Shown: in pieces, positions 1 through 8,154 of the stretch | How the letters are laid out: the number at the start of each line of letters is the position of its first letter | How positions within the stretch are numbered: the stretch's first letter is position 1 | Assembly: GCA_016934535.1 (NCBI GenBank) | Contig: JAFGSQ010000062.1 | Coordinates: 1 to 36,946, forward strand | Source of the DNA: a candidate division WOR-3 bacterium | GTDB lineage: Bacteria > SDB-A | Direction: 5' to 3' | DNA: 36,946 nucleotides | Position numbers and translations under genes: made by a program | Notes under the pieces: model-generated | Databases searched by the model: none | What the model was told of the DNA's origin: nothing | What the model saw: the letters and a program-made list of their open reading frames with translations, nothing else

Positions 1-88
1 AAAGTCCTTCTCCCTGAGATTGCTGTATCAATATTATTATTATAAGCACAATAGAAACTATTATGTGCAGTGATATAATTACACCCAT
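1..88 (-). CDS. secG: SecG, preprotein translocase subunit (3'-truncated by window edge)
   Basis: Only the first 29 codons lie in the window. They encode a short N-terminus, a hydrophobic helix (residues 3-21, rich in Ile/Val/Leu) and then LIQQSQGEGL. That is the signature junction of SecG, where the first membrane helix is followed by a Q-rich, G-rich cytoplasmic loop. The ATG (86-88) lies five bases after the tpiA stop codon, and an AAAGGAG ribosome binding site sits inside the last tpiA codons. SecG is the small accessory subunit of the SecYEG channel in the inner membrane. The order gap-pgk-tpiA-secG is a well-known conserved arrangement, which supports the call despite the short visible piece. 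Confidence 0.8.
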   Translation of the reverse strand, partial: MGVIISLHIIVSIVLIIIILIQQSQGEGL

Positions 89-93
89 AAAAA

Positions 94-846
94 TTATTCT
101 CCTTTTTTACTCAATTGGATAAGTTTTCTGAAATCTGTAGGTATTAAGCTTACACCACCGACAAGTGCGCCGTCAATATCCGGTTTTTCGTTGAGTTCAC
201 CCCAATTTGACGGTTTGACGCTCCCTCCGTAAAGTATTCTGAAAGAGGCTCCATTGAATCTGCCTCTCAAATAATTTCTAATGAAAAAGTGCACTTCCTG
301 TGCGATTTCTCCGGTGGCAACTTTCCCTGTTCCTATCGCCCACACCGGTTCATACGCTATATCTATATTTTTTAATGCGTCCGTAGCAACAGAAGCGAGA
401 GATTCGTCGAGCTGTTTTTCGACTGTTGCAGTCGTTTCGCCCTTATCTCTCTCACTTTCTGTTTCGCCGACACAGAGAATAACTTTCAGACCTTCTTCAG
501 CGGCTGCGGCGATTTTTTTCGATATTTCCGGGCTTTTCTCTCCGAAAATAGTCCTTCTCTCGGAGTGTCCGAGTATAACAAAATCACAACCGATATCTTT
601 CAAAAACCGTGGTGAAACCTCTCCCGTGAAAGCTCCGCTTTCTTTCCAGTAGCAATTTTGAGCTCCAACCAGGACGCCTGAATCCCCGGCAATTTTAACT
701 GCAGTTTCAAGATATACGAAAGGAGGGGAAATGCCCACGTCTACAGATTTAAATTCAACGGCAGCATCCATCGCGGATTTAACCCACAATGCGGTTTCCT
801 CAGAACTCCCGTTCATTTTCCAGTTTCCGCAGATGAATTTTTTCAC
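94..846 (-). CDS. tpiA: Triosephosphate isomerase
   Basis: A full-length 250-aa TIM barrel enzyme that interconverts dihydroxyacetone phosphate and glyceraldehyde 3-phosphate in the cytoplasm. All three catalytic residues are visible: Lys10 in GNWKMNG, His94 in ILGHSERR and Glu166 in AYEPVWAIGTG, which runs into the flexible loop 6. The phosphate-binding ILYGGSVKPSN and GALVGG motifs follow near the C-terminus. The start is GTG and overlaps the pgk stop as GTGA, so the two genes are translationally coupled. It is the third glycolytic gene of the gap-pgk-tpiA-secG cluster, and nothing looks damaged. Confidence 0.97.
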   Translation of the reverse strand: MKKFICGNWKMNGSSEETALWVKSAMDAAVEFKSVDVGISPPFVYLETAVKIAGDSGVLVGAQNCYWKESGAFTGEVSPRFLKDIGCDFVILGHSERRTIFGEKSPEISKKIAAAAEEGLKVILCVGETESERDKGETTATVEKQLDESLASVATDALKNIDIAYEPVWAIGTGKVATGEIAQEVHFFIRNYLRGRFNGASFRILYGGSVKPSNWGELNEKPDIDGALVGGVSLIPTDFRKLIQLSKKGE

Positions 847-2066
847 TGTTTTCTTCTCGTCAGCGCTTCGAGCGCTGGCATAGGAAGTCCCGCCATAAAT
901 TCCAGAGAAGCTCCTCCTCCTGTGGAAATATGTGAATACTTGCTTTCCATACCGAAACTTTTAACTGCCGATGCTGTGTCTCCGCCTCCGATTACCGAAA
1001 GGGCTCCGTTTTGTGTGGCTTTAGCTACGGCTACGGCAATTTCATTGGTTCCGGCTGAAAATTCACCGATTTCAAATATGCCCATTGGCCCGTTCCAAAT
1101 AATTGTTTTCGCGCTTTCTATGGCTCGGGAGAATATTTTTCCGGTTAAAGGACCTATGTCCACTCCTATTTTATTATCAGGTATTTCGTTGTTGTCGCAT
1201 ATCTCGGTAGAAACACCTTCTTTTATCTCATCAACTATAACGCTGTCCACAGGCAATACAAAATTTACCTGAGCCTCTTTTCCTATTTTTTTCACTATTT
1301 CTTTTGCGGTTTCAATTGCGTTTTCATCCAATATGGATTTACCTATCCCGCGGCCTTTTGATTTCAAAAAAGTGTAGACCATTCCGCCGCCTATTAGAAT
1401 AGTGTCGGCGAAATTGGCAAAATTCTCAATCAGTTCTATTTTACCCGTAATTTTCGCCCCACCGATAATTGCCACGACAGGTCTTTCAAAGTATTTCATG
1501 GCTCTGGTGAGATATTCGACCTCGCGTTTCATCAGGCAACCTGCTACGGCGTAGCTTTTTTCCCTGAACAAAACGGCCGTTCCCTGTGTAGAGGAATGCG
1601 CCCGGTGGGCAGTTCCAAAAGCGTCGTTAACGTAAACATCTGCCAAATCGGCAAGTTTCTCTGAAAATCCCGGGTCGTTTTTCTCCTCTTCTTCGTGAAA
1701 TCTCAGATTTTCAAGCACTATCATTTTTCCGGGAGAGAGTTTCTCCACCTCTTCAATAACTATCTTTCCAACGCATTCTGAGACAAAACCGACTTGTTCT
1801 CCCAGCAATTCCGAAAATCTCGCGGCTACAGGCTTCAAGGAGAACTCCGCGACAGTTTTTCCCTTAGGCCTGCCCAGATGACTGCAAGCGATGACAGCGC
1901 ATCGCGATCCGAGAAGTTTTTTCACAGTTTCGAGAGATTCGATGATTCTAGTGTCGTCGCTTATTGCGCCTGTTTTTTTGTCTAAGGGGACGTTGAAGTC
2001 CCCTCTCAACAAAACCTTTTTTCCGGAAAAATCGACGTCATCCAAAGTGAGAAATTCAAGTTTCAT
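843..2066 (-). CDS. pgk: Phosphoglycerate kinase
   Basis: A 407-aa phosphoglycerate kinase, the usual length for the family, transferring phosphate from 1,3-bisphosphoglycerate to ADP. The N-terminal half carries the substrate-binding LLRGDFNVPLD, SHLGRPKG and ENLRFHEEEEKND motifs. The C-terminal half carries the nucleotide-binding part, with IIGGAKITGKI, WNGPMGIFE and the GGGDTASAV loop near residue 360. The ATG start lies five bases after the gap stop, and no strong ribosome binding site is visible there, so coupling to gap translation is likely. It overlaps tpiA by four bases. Confidence 0.97.
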   Translation of the reverse strand: MKLEFLTLDDVDFSGKKVLLRGDFNVPLDKKTGAISDDTRIIESLETVKKLLGSRCAVIACSHLGRPKGKTVAEFSLKPVAARFSELLGEQVGFVSECVGKIVIEEVEKLSPGKMIVLENLRFHEEEEKNDPGFSEKLADLADVYVNDAFGTAHRAHSSTQGTAVLFREKSYAVAGCLMKREVEYLTRAMKYFERPVVAIIGGAKITGKIELIENFANFADTILIGGGMVYTFLKSKGRGIGKSILDENAIETAKEIVKKIGKEAQVNFVLPVDSVIVDEIKEGVSTEICDNNEIPDNKIGVDIGPLTGKIFSRAIESAKTIIWNGPMGIFEIGEFSAGTNEIAVAVAKATQNGALSVIGGGDTASAVKSFGMESKYSHISTGGGASLEFMAGLPMPALEALTRRKQ

Positions 2067-2071
2067 TTGCG

Positions 2072-3076
2072 TTACATTTTACCGGATATCATTTTTATCA
2101 GATGGATGACTGTGTTCGAGTAACCCAATTCGTTGTCGTACCAGGACAGAACTTTTACCAAATCCCCCAAAACCATTGTAGAAAGCAGATCCACTGTGCT
2201 CGATGCTTCGTTCCCTATGTAATCGCAAGAAACCAGGGGTTCATCGGACACCTGGAGATAAGGTTTCATGGCGCCTTCCGCGGCTTTTATCAGAGCATCG
2301 TTTACATCTTCCTTTTTCACAGTTTTTTTCAGGCGCACGACAAGATCGACGAGAGAAGCGTCCGGAGTAGGCACACGGATAGCTATTCCGTTTAATTTTC
2401 CTTCGAGATCCGGTATTACAAGTCCTAACGCCTTTGCGGCTCCGGTTGATGTCGGGATCATTGACAATGCAGCGCTTCTCGCCCTTCTCAGATCTTTATG
2501 AGGAAGATCGAGTATTTTCTGATCGTTGGTATAGGAATGGATAGTTGTCATCAATCCGCTCTCTATACCGAAATTATCGTGAAGGACTTTTGCGACCGGA
2601 GCGAGGCAATTTGTCGTACACGAGGCGTTTGATATCACGTGATGTTTTGAATTGTCGTAACCCAGATGATTGACTCCCATAACAATTGTCGCGTCAACCT
2701 CTCCCTTGGCAGGAGCTGAAATTATAACTTTCTTCGCACCGGCATCCAGATGCATGGCCGCTTTGTCTCTCGAAGTGAAGATTCCGGTCGATTCTATCAC
2801 AATATCTATACCGAGATCTTTCCAAGGCAGTTTCGAAGGATCTTTTTCAGACAGAACTTTCACGGATTTTCCGTTAACTTTTATTTCGTTGTCAAAAGCT
2901 TCAATTTTTCCCTGAAAAATTTTGTGAACGCTGTCGTATTTAAGAAGATGAGCCAATGTTTTCGGGTCCGTTATGTCGTTTATGGCGACAAAATCAATTC
3001 CGTCCTGAAAAATCCCTTTTCTCAGGACCAGCCTGCCTATCCTTCCAAAACCATTGACAGCAACTTTTACTGGCAT
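2072..3076 (-). CDS. gap: Glyceraldehyde-3-phosphate dehydrogenase, type I
   Basis: A 334-aa phosphorylating GAPDH that oxidises glyceraldehyde 3-phosphate with NAD. The Rossmann motif [11 protein letters not shown] opens the protein. The catalytic Cys153 lies in [12 protein letters not shown], followed by HSYTNDQ and the RRARSAA anion-binding segment, and the C-terminus keeps [12 protein letters not shown] purine-rich AAGGGAA lies a suitable distance before the ATG. The gene follows the YtxH-like gene by 12 bases and precedes pgk by five, so it heads the glycolytic part of a longer transcript. Confidence 0.97.
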   Translation of the reverse strand: MPVKVAVNGFGRIGRLVLRKGIFQDGIDFVAINDITDPKTLAHLLKYDSVHKIFQGKIEAFDNEIKVNGKSVKVLSEKDPSKLPWKDLGIDIVIESTGIFTSRDKAAMHLDAGAKKVIISAPAKGEVDATIVMGVNHLGYDNSKHHVISNASCTTNCLAPVAKVLHDNFGIESGLMTTIHSYTNDQKILDLPHKDLRRARSAALSMIPTSTGAAKALGLVIPDLEGKLNGIAIRVPTPDASLVDLVVRLKKTVKKEDVNDALIKAAEGAMKPYLQVSDEPLVSCDYIGNEASSTVDLLSTMVLGDLVKVLSWYDNELGYSNTVIHLIKMISGKM

Positions 3077-3088
3077 GATTGAATTCCC

Positions 3089-3361
3089 TTATTCAGCTGA
3101 TTTCTGATGTTTTACATGAAGCTTGGCTATTTTTTCATCCACTATTTTCGCAACATCCTCTTTAAAATTCTCAAATTTATCCTTGGCATCGCCGTATAAA
3201 TCCACTCCTTTAGTAGACAGATCAGTCGCCATTCCTTTTATCCTTCCTCTTGTCTCCGATCCGCTGTATGGTGCGAACAACAATGCGACACCGGCTCCCA
3301 CGAAAGCTCCGGCCAGAAAACCGATCATAATCTCTCCGAAGCAATTTGAATCCCTTGACAT
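3089..3361 (-). CDS. YtxH-like small membrane protein
   Basis: A 90-aa protein with one glycine/alanine-rich hydrophobic segment (about residues 11-30, IMIGFLAGAFVGAGVALLFAP) directly followed by PYSGSETR and a charged, amphipathic helical tail. This is the usual layout of the YtxH family, in which a membrane or membrane-associated Gly-rich helix precedes a helical tail similar to LEA/gas vesicle-type proteins. The family has no settled biochemical role. A textbook AAGGAGG ribosome binding site precedes the ATG. It lies two bases after the DUF948-like gene, a pairing also seen elsewhere for these families. Confidence 0.8.
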   Translation of the reverse strand: MSRDSNCFGEIMIGFLAGAFVGAGVALLFAPYSGSETRGRIKGMATDLSTKGVDLYGDAKDKFENFKEDVAKIVDEKIAKLHVKHQKSAE

Positions 3362-3363
3362 TA

Positions 3364-3798
3364 TTACCTCCTTCTTTTACGTCTGTTTTTTAAAAATCCA
3401 TAAAACTTCTTGATTGCGCTCACCGTTTTGTAAGCCACTACGGCTGCTCCTATGACATTCCTGATTTTCCCGACTTGAGGAAGCAGGTTAAAAGCAGTGT
3501 ATCCGGCAATTGATTGCTGATGCCCCTTGACCAAAGATCTTGAAACTGTGTCGCTTATGCCGTGAACGATAACTTTGGCTTCATTGGACAAGCTTTTCAG
3601 TTCGTCTATCGTTCCTTCAATCTCTCTTATTATTTTAGGAAGTTCTATGTTCGCTATGTAAACAGTCTTTCTGGCTTCCTCCAGTATATTTTCAGTTTTC
3701 CTTATGAGGAAAAAGAGCCTTAAAATAACTATTGTCAGCGCTAGCGAGATAAGAGTTATGTCAATCGCTATAAACCATTTAAATGTATCCATAGACAT
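3364..3798 (-). CDS. DUF948-like single-pass membrane protein
   Basis: A 144-aa protein with one N-terminal membrane helix (about residues 7-32), a long amphipathic helical region with a heptad look (about 33-95), a short hydrophobic patch and a very basic tail ending NRRKRRR. This matches the DUF948 style of proteins that often sit beside YtxH. No enzymatic motif is visible. A consensus-like promoter lies just upstream, and its predicted start point falls at the second ATG (3792, Met3) rather than leaving room for a leader. No ribosome binding site precedes either ATG. The true start may therefore be Met3 on a leaderless mRNA. Confidence 0.65.
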   Translation of the reverse strand: MSMDTFKWFIAIDITLISLALTIVILRLFFLIRKTENILEEARKTVYIANIELPKIIREIEGTIDELKSLSNEAKVIVHGISDTVSRSLVKGHQQSIAGYTAFNLLPQVGKIRNVIGAAVVAYKTVSAIKKFYGFLKNRRKRRR

Positions 3799-3799
3799 A

Positions 3800-3828
3800 A
3801 AGTTATATTAAAAAGAAATTTATGTCAA
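3800..3828 (-). promoter_or_regulatory. Sigma-70-like promoter of the DUF948/YtxH/gap unit
   Basis: On the minus strand a perfect TTGACA (3823-3828) is followed after 17 bases by TAACTT (3800-3805, 4 of 6 to consensus); an alternative TATAAC lies two bases earlier. The predicted start of transcription, near 3793, falls on the start codons of the downstream gene, which has no Shine-Dalgarno sequence. It would allow gap-pgk-tpiA-secG to be transcribed separately from rpoN and acyP. Confidence 0.6.
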
Positions 3829-3905
3829 TGAAATTGCTTATACCGGTGTATTTGCAGGGTTAAAAGGCGAGGAGTTCAATCATTGCGTATTTTATCAGAT
3901 GCAGT

Positions 3906-4166
3906 TCAGAAACGGATCTCAAATGAGCGGCAGTTTTCGTCGGGAGTATCGGTGACCAACACTTCTTCAACTTCTCCCGGAGAATTTCTTTTGACGATCT
4001 CTATAAATTCTCCCGTATCTGTGCCTTTTAAATCAACTGTTATCTCAACAGAACCGTCGGACAGATTTCTGACCCAGCCGCAGTAATTCATGCGCCTGCA
4101 ATACCTGGATACAAAGTAGCGGAAACCCACTCCCTGCACGGTGCCGGAGACAATAATTTTTTTCAC
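3906..4166 (-). CDS. acyP: Acylphosphatase
   Basis: An 86-aa protein with the standard acylphosphatase pattern. It has VQGVGFR with catalytic Arg16, then GWVRNLSDGSVEI with catalytic Asn34, and an alpha/beta ferredoxin-like remainder ending in FEIRF. It hydrolyses acyl phosphates such as 1,3-bisphosphoglycerate in vitro, which is notable given its place beside the glycolytic genes, although a metabolic link is only inference. The start is GTG. There is no ribosome binding site, and an excellent promoter ends six bases upstream, so the mRNA is predicted to be leaderless. Length is typical for the family. Confidence 0.93.
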   Translation of the reverse strand: MKKIIVSGTVQGVGFRYFVSRYCRRMNYCGWVRNLSDGSVEITVDLKGTDTGEFIEIVKRNSPGEVEEVLVTDTPDENCRSFEIRF

Positions 4167-4172
4167 GCGCTA

Positions 4173-4201
4173 ATTATACATACAAGGCAAAACATTTTCA
4201 A
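4173..4201 (-). promoter_or_regulatory. Strong sigma-70-like promoter of acyP
   Basis: On the minus strand TTGAAA (4196-4201, 5 of 6) and a perfect TATAAT (4173-4178) are separated by exactly 17 bases. The -35 overlaps the rpoN stop codon. Only six bases separate the -10 from the GTG start of acyP, which puts the expected transcription start on the initiation codon itself. Confidence 0.7.
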
Positions 4202-5721
4202 CTCTCCGAAAATTCGATTTTTTTCCTCATGCTCGAAGGCAGTATGTTCAATACGGCTCTGTATTTTGCAACTGTCCTTCTTGCGATTTTGAAACCGCGG
4301 GATTTCAATATCTCGGCCAATTTGTCATCCGTGAAAGGCGAGGAGGGTTTTTCAGATTCAACTAATGTCTTGATGATTCCCCGAACTTCAGCGGATGATG
4401 AATTTGTCTGAGAATCCGTTTTGACAGGACCGGTAAAAAAATGTTTTAATGCAAAAATTCCGTCACCAGTCTCTATATATTTATTCTGGACTATTCTTGA
4501 AATAGTCGAGGGGTGAAGTCCGGTTTCTTCGGCGATTTCCTTTTCAGAGAGAGGTTTTAAAGGACCTGTACCCTTAAGAAAATCAAACTGGCGGCTGACT
4601 ATCGCTCTGGCAACTTTTTCTATGGAGTTTTCTCTGTCTTTGATGTATTTAGGCAATCTGCTCAAAAAAAGGGCTTCGTTGTATTTTCTCTCGAAATCTA
4701 CGAGATCGCTTTCTTTTCTCTTTTTCGCCAGTATTTCTTCCGTCATCTTTCTGACAACATCTGCGTGCTGGGATCTCGATATAGTCAACCTGACGAACGG
4801 AATTTCAACGTTGCTCCAAAGCGCCGACAGAACAAGTTCTCCCCGCTCTTCTTTGAGAATAAAATCCGGTGTTATGTGCTGGACATTTGTTTGCCATCTT
4901 CCTGAAGCCGGTCTCGGGTTGAGTTTTTTTATCCTTTTCGAGGCTTCGATGACTTCTTGCAACCCCGTTTTAAAAAGCCTCGCTATTGATTTATAGTCGC
5001 TGTTTTTCAGAAAATCGAGCCCTCCCTCGCTGACAATTCTGAAAGCGAGAGTGCCTGCTTCCCCTGATCTTTCAAGTTGTATCGCCAGGCTTTCTTCCAG
5101 ACAGGAAGCGCCAATTCCCGGCGGATCAAGCTTTTTTACGAAGGACAACGCCTTTTTCAGTTTCTCAAGTGACTCTCCGGCGATTATAGAAAGGTCGGCA
5201 AGATTGATTGTCAAATAACCGTTTTCTCCAATAGAATCTATTATAAGTTCACCGGCAGTGTAAAGCGACTCATCGTCGCAATTTACATGATACTGAAGTT
5301 TTAGATTATCTTTAAGACTTCTCGGACTGGACAGATAAGAAAACGGTGAAAATTCGTCCTGGTTTCTGTCCCATTGTGTTTTTACACAATCGTTGAAAAC
5401 TTCCTCCAAATCTATATCGCTGTTTTTCTCGTAATTTTCTATGGAGGCTTCGGTTTTTTCCTCCGTTTCTTCTTTTTCTAATTCATCTTCGTCTTTTGTA
5501 TCGTCTCCATCGTTTTCAGTAGGGCTTTCTTCGATTTCACACAATGGGTTTTGTTCTGCTTTAGCCGTCACTTCCTGTATCAAGTCAAGGTTTGTAAGAG
5601 GGAGAAGCTCTATGAAAAGCTTTTGATGCAGAGTAAGTTTTAACTCGGGTCTGACCAATAATTTTGCTGAAAGAGAAGTATTTAGCCCCGAAGGGGGAAA
5701 GTTTCGGCTTTTTCCCGGCAT
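4198..5721 (-). CDS. rpoN: RNA polymerase sigma-54 factor
   Basis: About 507 aa. Region I near the N-terminus (LSAKLLVRPELKLTLHQKLFI) is Leu/Gln-type, and an acidic Glu/Asp-rich linker follows (about residues 55-100). The core-binding domain contains LDPPGIGASCLEESLAIQL, and the DNA-binding part has the helix-turn-helix EIAEETGLHPSTISRIVQNKYI. The RpoN box is recognisable near the C-terminus as ARRTVAKYR. Sigma-54 directs transcription from -24/-12 promoters with enhancer-binding activators; none of those activators is in this window. I chose the ATG at 5721, one base after the lptB stop. An ATG at 5772 would give 524 aa but overlaps lptB by 50 bases. Neither has a clear ribosome binding site. 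Confidence 0.94.
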   Translation of the reverse strand: MPGKSRNFPPSGLNTSLSAKLLVRPELKLTLHQKLFIELLPLTNLDLIQEVTAKAEQNPLCEIEESPTENDGDDTKDEDELEKEETEEKTEASIENYEKNSDIDLEEVFNDCVKTQWDRNQDEFSPFSYLSSPRSLKDNLKLQYHVNCDDESLYTAGELIIDSIGENGYLTINLADLSIIAGESLEKLKKALSFVKKLDPPGIGASCLEESLAIQLERSGEAGTLAFRIVSEGGLDFLKNSDYKSIARLFKTGLQEVIEASKRIKKLNPRPASGRWQTNVQHITPDFILKEERGELVLSALWSNVEIPFVRLTISRSQHADVVRKMTEEILAKKRKESDLVDFERKYNEALFLSRLPKYIKDRENSIEKVARAIVSRQFDFLKGTGPLKPLSEKEIAEETGLHPSTISRIVQNKYIETGDGIFALKHFFTGPVKTDSQTNSSSAEVRGIIKTLVESEKPSSPFTDDKLAEILKSRGFKIARRTVAKYRAVLNILPSSMRKKIEFSES

Positions 5722-5722
5722 T

Positions 5723-6451
5723 TCACATTCGGAAGTTGTCGCCGAGATAGACTTTTTTCGCCTGCTCGTCATTAATCAGAGTTTGAGCGTCTCCAGAGAG
5801 CAGTATCCTGCCTTCATACATAATATATGCTCTGTCCGTGATCTCCAGTGTCTCTCTGACATTGTGATCAGTTATAAGAACTCCTATCCCCTTATCTCTC
5901 AGTTTAAGGATAATTCTTTGGATGTCCGCTCTGACTATAGGATCTATTCCCGTAAAAGGTTCATCGAGGAGAAGAAATTTCGGCTGAATCACTAAAGCTC
6001 TGGCAATTTCCACCCTCCTCCTCTCACCGCCTGAGAGGGAATCCCCTCTGCTCTTTTCAATATGTTTTATGTCGAGTTCCTCCATTATGCCGGTAAGCCT
6101 GTCTTCTGTTTCTTTTTTGCCAATGCCTCTCAACTGCATTACAGAAACAATATTGTCTCTCACGGAAAGTCCTCTGAAAATAGATGCTTCCTGAGGAAGA
6201 TATGATATTCCTTTGCGAGCTCTTTGATACATTGGCGTTCTTGTTATTTTTTCTTCGTCGAGGAATATGTCCCCTGACAAAGGCTTGATTATGCCTACCA
6301 TCATGTAAAAAGTGGTCGTTTTGCCTGCTCCGTTGGGTCCGAGAAGACCTACAATTTCACCGGTCGAAACTTCCAGAGAAACGCTGTTGACAACTTTTCT
6401 GTTTCCGTATTTTTTTTCAAGACTTGTTGTAAAAAGCTTTTTAGGGTCCAT
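5723..6451 (-). CDS. lptB: LPS export ABC transporter ATPase LptB
   Basis: A 242-aa ABC ATPase with Walker A GPNGAGKTT, a Q-loop in YLPQEASIFRGLSV, the signature LSGGERRRVEIARAL, Walker B LLLDEPFTGIDP and the switch His in LITDHNVRETL. The YLPQEASIFR segment and the FTGIDPI wording are characteristic of LptB rather than of generic importers. It powers extraction of lipopolysaccharide from the inner membrane with LptF/LptG, which are not in this window. It overlaps the end of lptA by 11 bases and precedes rpoN. An lptB-rpoN neighbourhood is also well known in Proteobacteria. Confidence 0.95.
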   Translation of the reverse strand: MDPKKLFTTSLEKKYGNRKVVNSVSLEVSTGEIVGLLGPNGAGKTTTFYMMVGIIKPLSGDIFLDEEKITRTPMYQRARKGISYLPQEASIFRGLSVRDNIVSVMQLRGIGKKETEDRLTGIMEELDIKHIEKSRGDSLSGGERRRVEIARALVIQPKFLLLDEPFTGIDPIVRADIQRIILKLRDKGIGVLITDHNVRETLEITDRAYIMYEGRILLSGDAQTLINDEQAKKVYLGDNFRM

Positions 6452-7409
6452 TTTCTTCCTTTTGTCCGGTTCTCTGGGAGCCGGTGACGTTTCCCAGGAC
6501 TTCGAGCATGCGGGGTTTATTCCTTAAAAAATCGAGAATTATCGTGTTCCCGTAAACTTGATTTACACTTTCATCCTCGGTGAAGGTTCCTCCAGCGTTT
6601 CTCCAGGATTCGAGGCGGGATATCTCTTTTCCGTCAAGCCACATGACTATCGAATCACCCCATATTTTTGAGTATTCGTTACTAATCCACGGCAATCTCC
6701 CGTAGACTATCACTTTTTCCTCGTCGGGAAAATAAATCAGCCTGTGACTTTCAGCCCTAACGGTTCCCCTCTCAACTGAAATATTACCCGTTACAGAGTA
6801 AAATCCGCTGTCAGCAAAATTTTCCATTGTATCGCCTCTGACCGAAAACGTATCGTTTTCAGATATAGACAGCATTTTGCAATCTCCTGTAAGTATTCCG
6901 TAGTCGGTTTCAAGAAAATAATTCCCGGTGTCTCCGAAAAGATAAGTGTTATTTTGGGGATCGAACATGGAGACATTTCCGGAAGCAGAGCTCATTTTTC
7001 TGTTTCTGTCATATTGAAGCTTGTTGGCTGAAATTTCCTGGTCCCGGCTCACGAGTTTGGCGCTTCCGATGGCTTCGGCTCTCCTTGAATCCCTGTAATA
7101 TATAACCGCCGATGAAGTTATTGTGACGTCCCCGTCTCTAACCGTAACTTTTCCAAGCACTTTAACTATACCTTTTTCCTGATCGGCGTACCCTGAATCT
7201 CCTGTTATAACTGCCGAACCATGAATTATTTCAACTCCGTTCATGAGTTGGACGATGTATCCGCTGCCGAGTATCTGAGTCGTCATCATGCCGGCGTTAA
7301 TTGAAAACGGTTCATCAGAAGACATCATACTTTCAGGATCTTCAATTGCCTGACCTGAAAGGCAAAAGAAAAAAACAAGCGCTGCGGCATGTGTGAATTT
7401 AAATATCAT
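6441..7409 (-). CDS. lptA: LptA/OstA-like periplasmic LPS-bridge protein
   Basis: A 322-aa exported protein with a signal peptide (about residues 1-21, ending SGQA). A series of short beta-rich repeats of the OstA type follows, such as NGVEIIHGSAVITGDSGYAD, GKVTVRDGDVTITSSAVIYY and GSAKLVSRDQEISANKLQYD, with similar units continuing to about residue 235. This stacked beta-jellyroll design forms the periplasmic channel for LPS between LptC and LptD. Typical LptA proteins are under 200 aa, so this one is clearly longer and may bridge more of the periplasm, or may combine LptA-like and LptD N-terminal-like modules. Its position between lptC and lptB supports the role. Confidence 0.8.
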   Translation of the reverse strand: MIFKFTHAAALVFFFCLSGQAIEDPESMMSSDEPFSINAGMMTTQILGSGYIVQLMNGVEIIHGSAVITGDSGYADQEKGIVKVLGKVTVRDGDVTITSSAVIYYRDSRRAEAIGSAKLVSRDQEISANKLQYDRNRKMSSASGNVSMFDPQNNTYLFGDTGNYFLETDYGILTGDCKMLSISENDTFSVRGDTMENFADSGFYSVTGNISVERGTVRAESHRLIYFPDEEKVIVYGRLPWISNEYSKIWGDSIVMWLDGKEISRLESWRNAGGTFTEDESVNQVYGNTIILDFLRNKPRMLEVLGNVTGSQRTGQKEENGP

Positions 7410-8154
7410 CTGTTTTAATTTTACCCGACACTGCGTTGAAAACTCTAATATTTTTCATTTCCTGATCGCTTTCAAAACCAACCCCTTCGAGTATGTTGTT
7501 TCTTTCAACATATACTATTCTGCCGTCCGTCGTAAATGTTTTCCGTTCTTCGTTGTAATAAAGACTTTCGGTTGACAATGAGCCTCCTGATGCAAGCCTA
7601 ATAACAAGATTGCCTCTTGCTCTGAGGTCTTTGCTGAATAAAAAATACGAACCCGAATCCGCTGAAATCACGGCAATATCTTTTCCGGTTGAATCAGACA
7701 TCTGAAGATCGAGACAGAATATGTCTATTCTTCTCTGCCTGTTCCTCTGCCAGACACTGTCGGCTGAAATCCGCCATTTTCTGAATCCGTTTTCGAAGAT
7801 GTCAATCAGAAGGTCGCCCGACGCGAACATGTCCTGGGTTGTGACAACCTGCTTTCCTGAATCAGCGATAATCAGAGAACTTCGGAACCCGTTTTCGTCA
7901 AAAAAACTGAGTTCTATTCCGTATACATCATTCGTGTCAAGGATGCCCGAAATCAAACTGTCAGCCTCAAGAATCCACGAAGTTTTGCCGTTTTCCGTTG
8001 AAACCACTGTCATACCCTGTACGATACCGTTAACACCCGTTCTGCTCTTGGCTTCCGATATATTTTCTCTCGAACATGAAAGAACGGCATGAAGGATACA
8101 AAAGAAAACCAGCGCTGTTCTCTGAATATGCTTAAAACGGTCACTTGACGACAA
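7399..8154 (-). CDS. lptC: LptC-like LPS export protein, probable lipoprotein
   Basis: A 251-aa protein with an N-terminal hydrophobic segment (about residues 14-27) ending LHAVLSC, a plausible though imperfect lipobox with Cys27. The mature part matches LptC-type features: VVSTENGKTSWILEAD, an ADSGKQVVTTQD block, and later FRKWRISADSV and NLVIRLASGGSLSTESLYYNEERKTFTTDG, the two-layer beta repeat shared with OstA proteins. LptC is tethered to the inner membrane and passes LPS to LptA. The apparent start is TTG inside the end of leuS (14-base overlap). No convincing ribosome binding site is visible, so the exact start is uncertain. Confidence 0.78.
   Translation of the reverse strand: MSSSDRFKHIQRTALVFFCILHAVLSCSRENISEAKSRTGVNGIVQGMTVVSTENGKTSWILEADSLISGILDTNDVYGIELSFFDENGFRSSLIIADSGKQVVTTQDMFASGDLLIDIFENGFRKWRISADSVWQRNRQRRIDIFCLDLQMSDSTGKDIAVISADSGSYFLFSKDLRARGNLVIRLASGGSLSTESLYYNEERKTFTTDGRIVYVERNNILEGVGFESDQEMKNIRVFNAVSGKIKTDDI

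Noticed and set aside
5722-5772. Upstream ATG for rpoN adding 17 residues
   Set aside because: It would overlap lptB by 50 bases and has no ribosome binding site. The ATG directly after the lptB stop fits the gene spacing better, although this is not certain.
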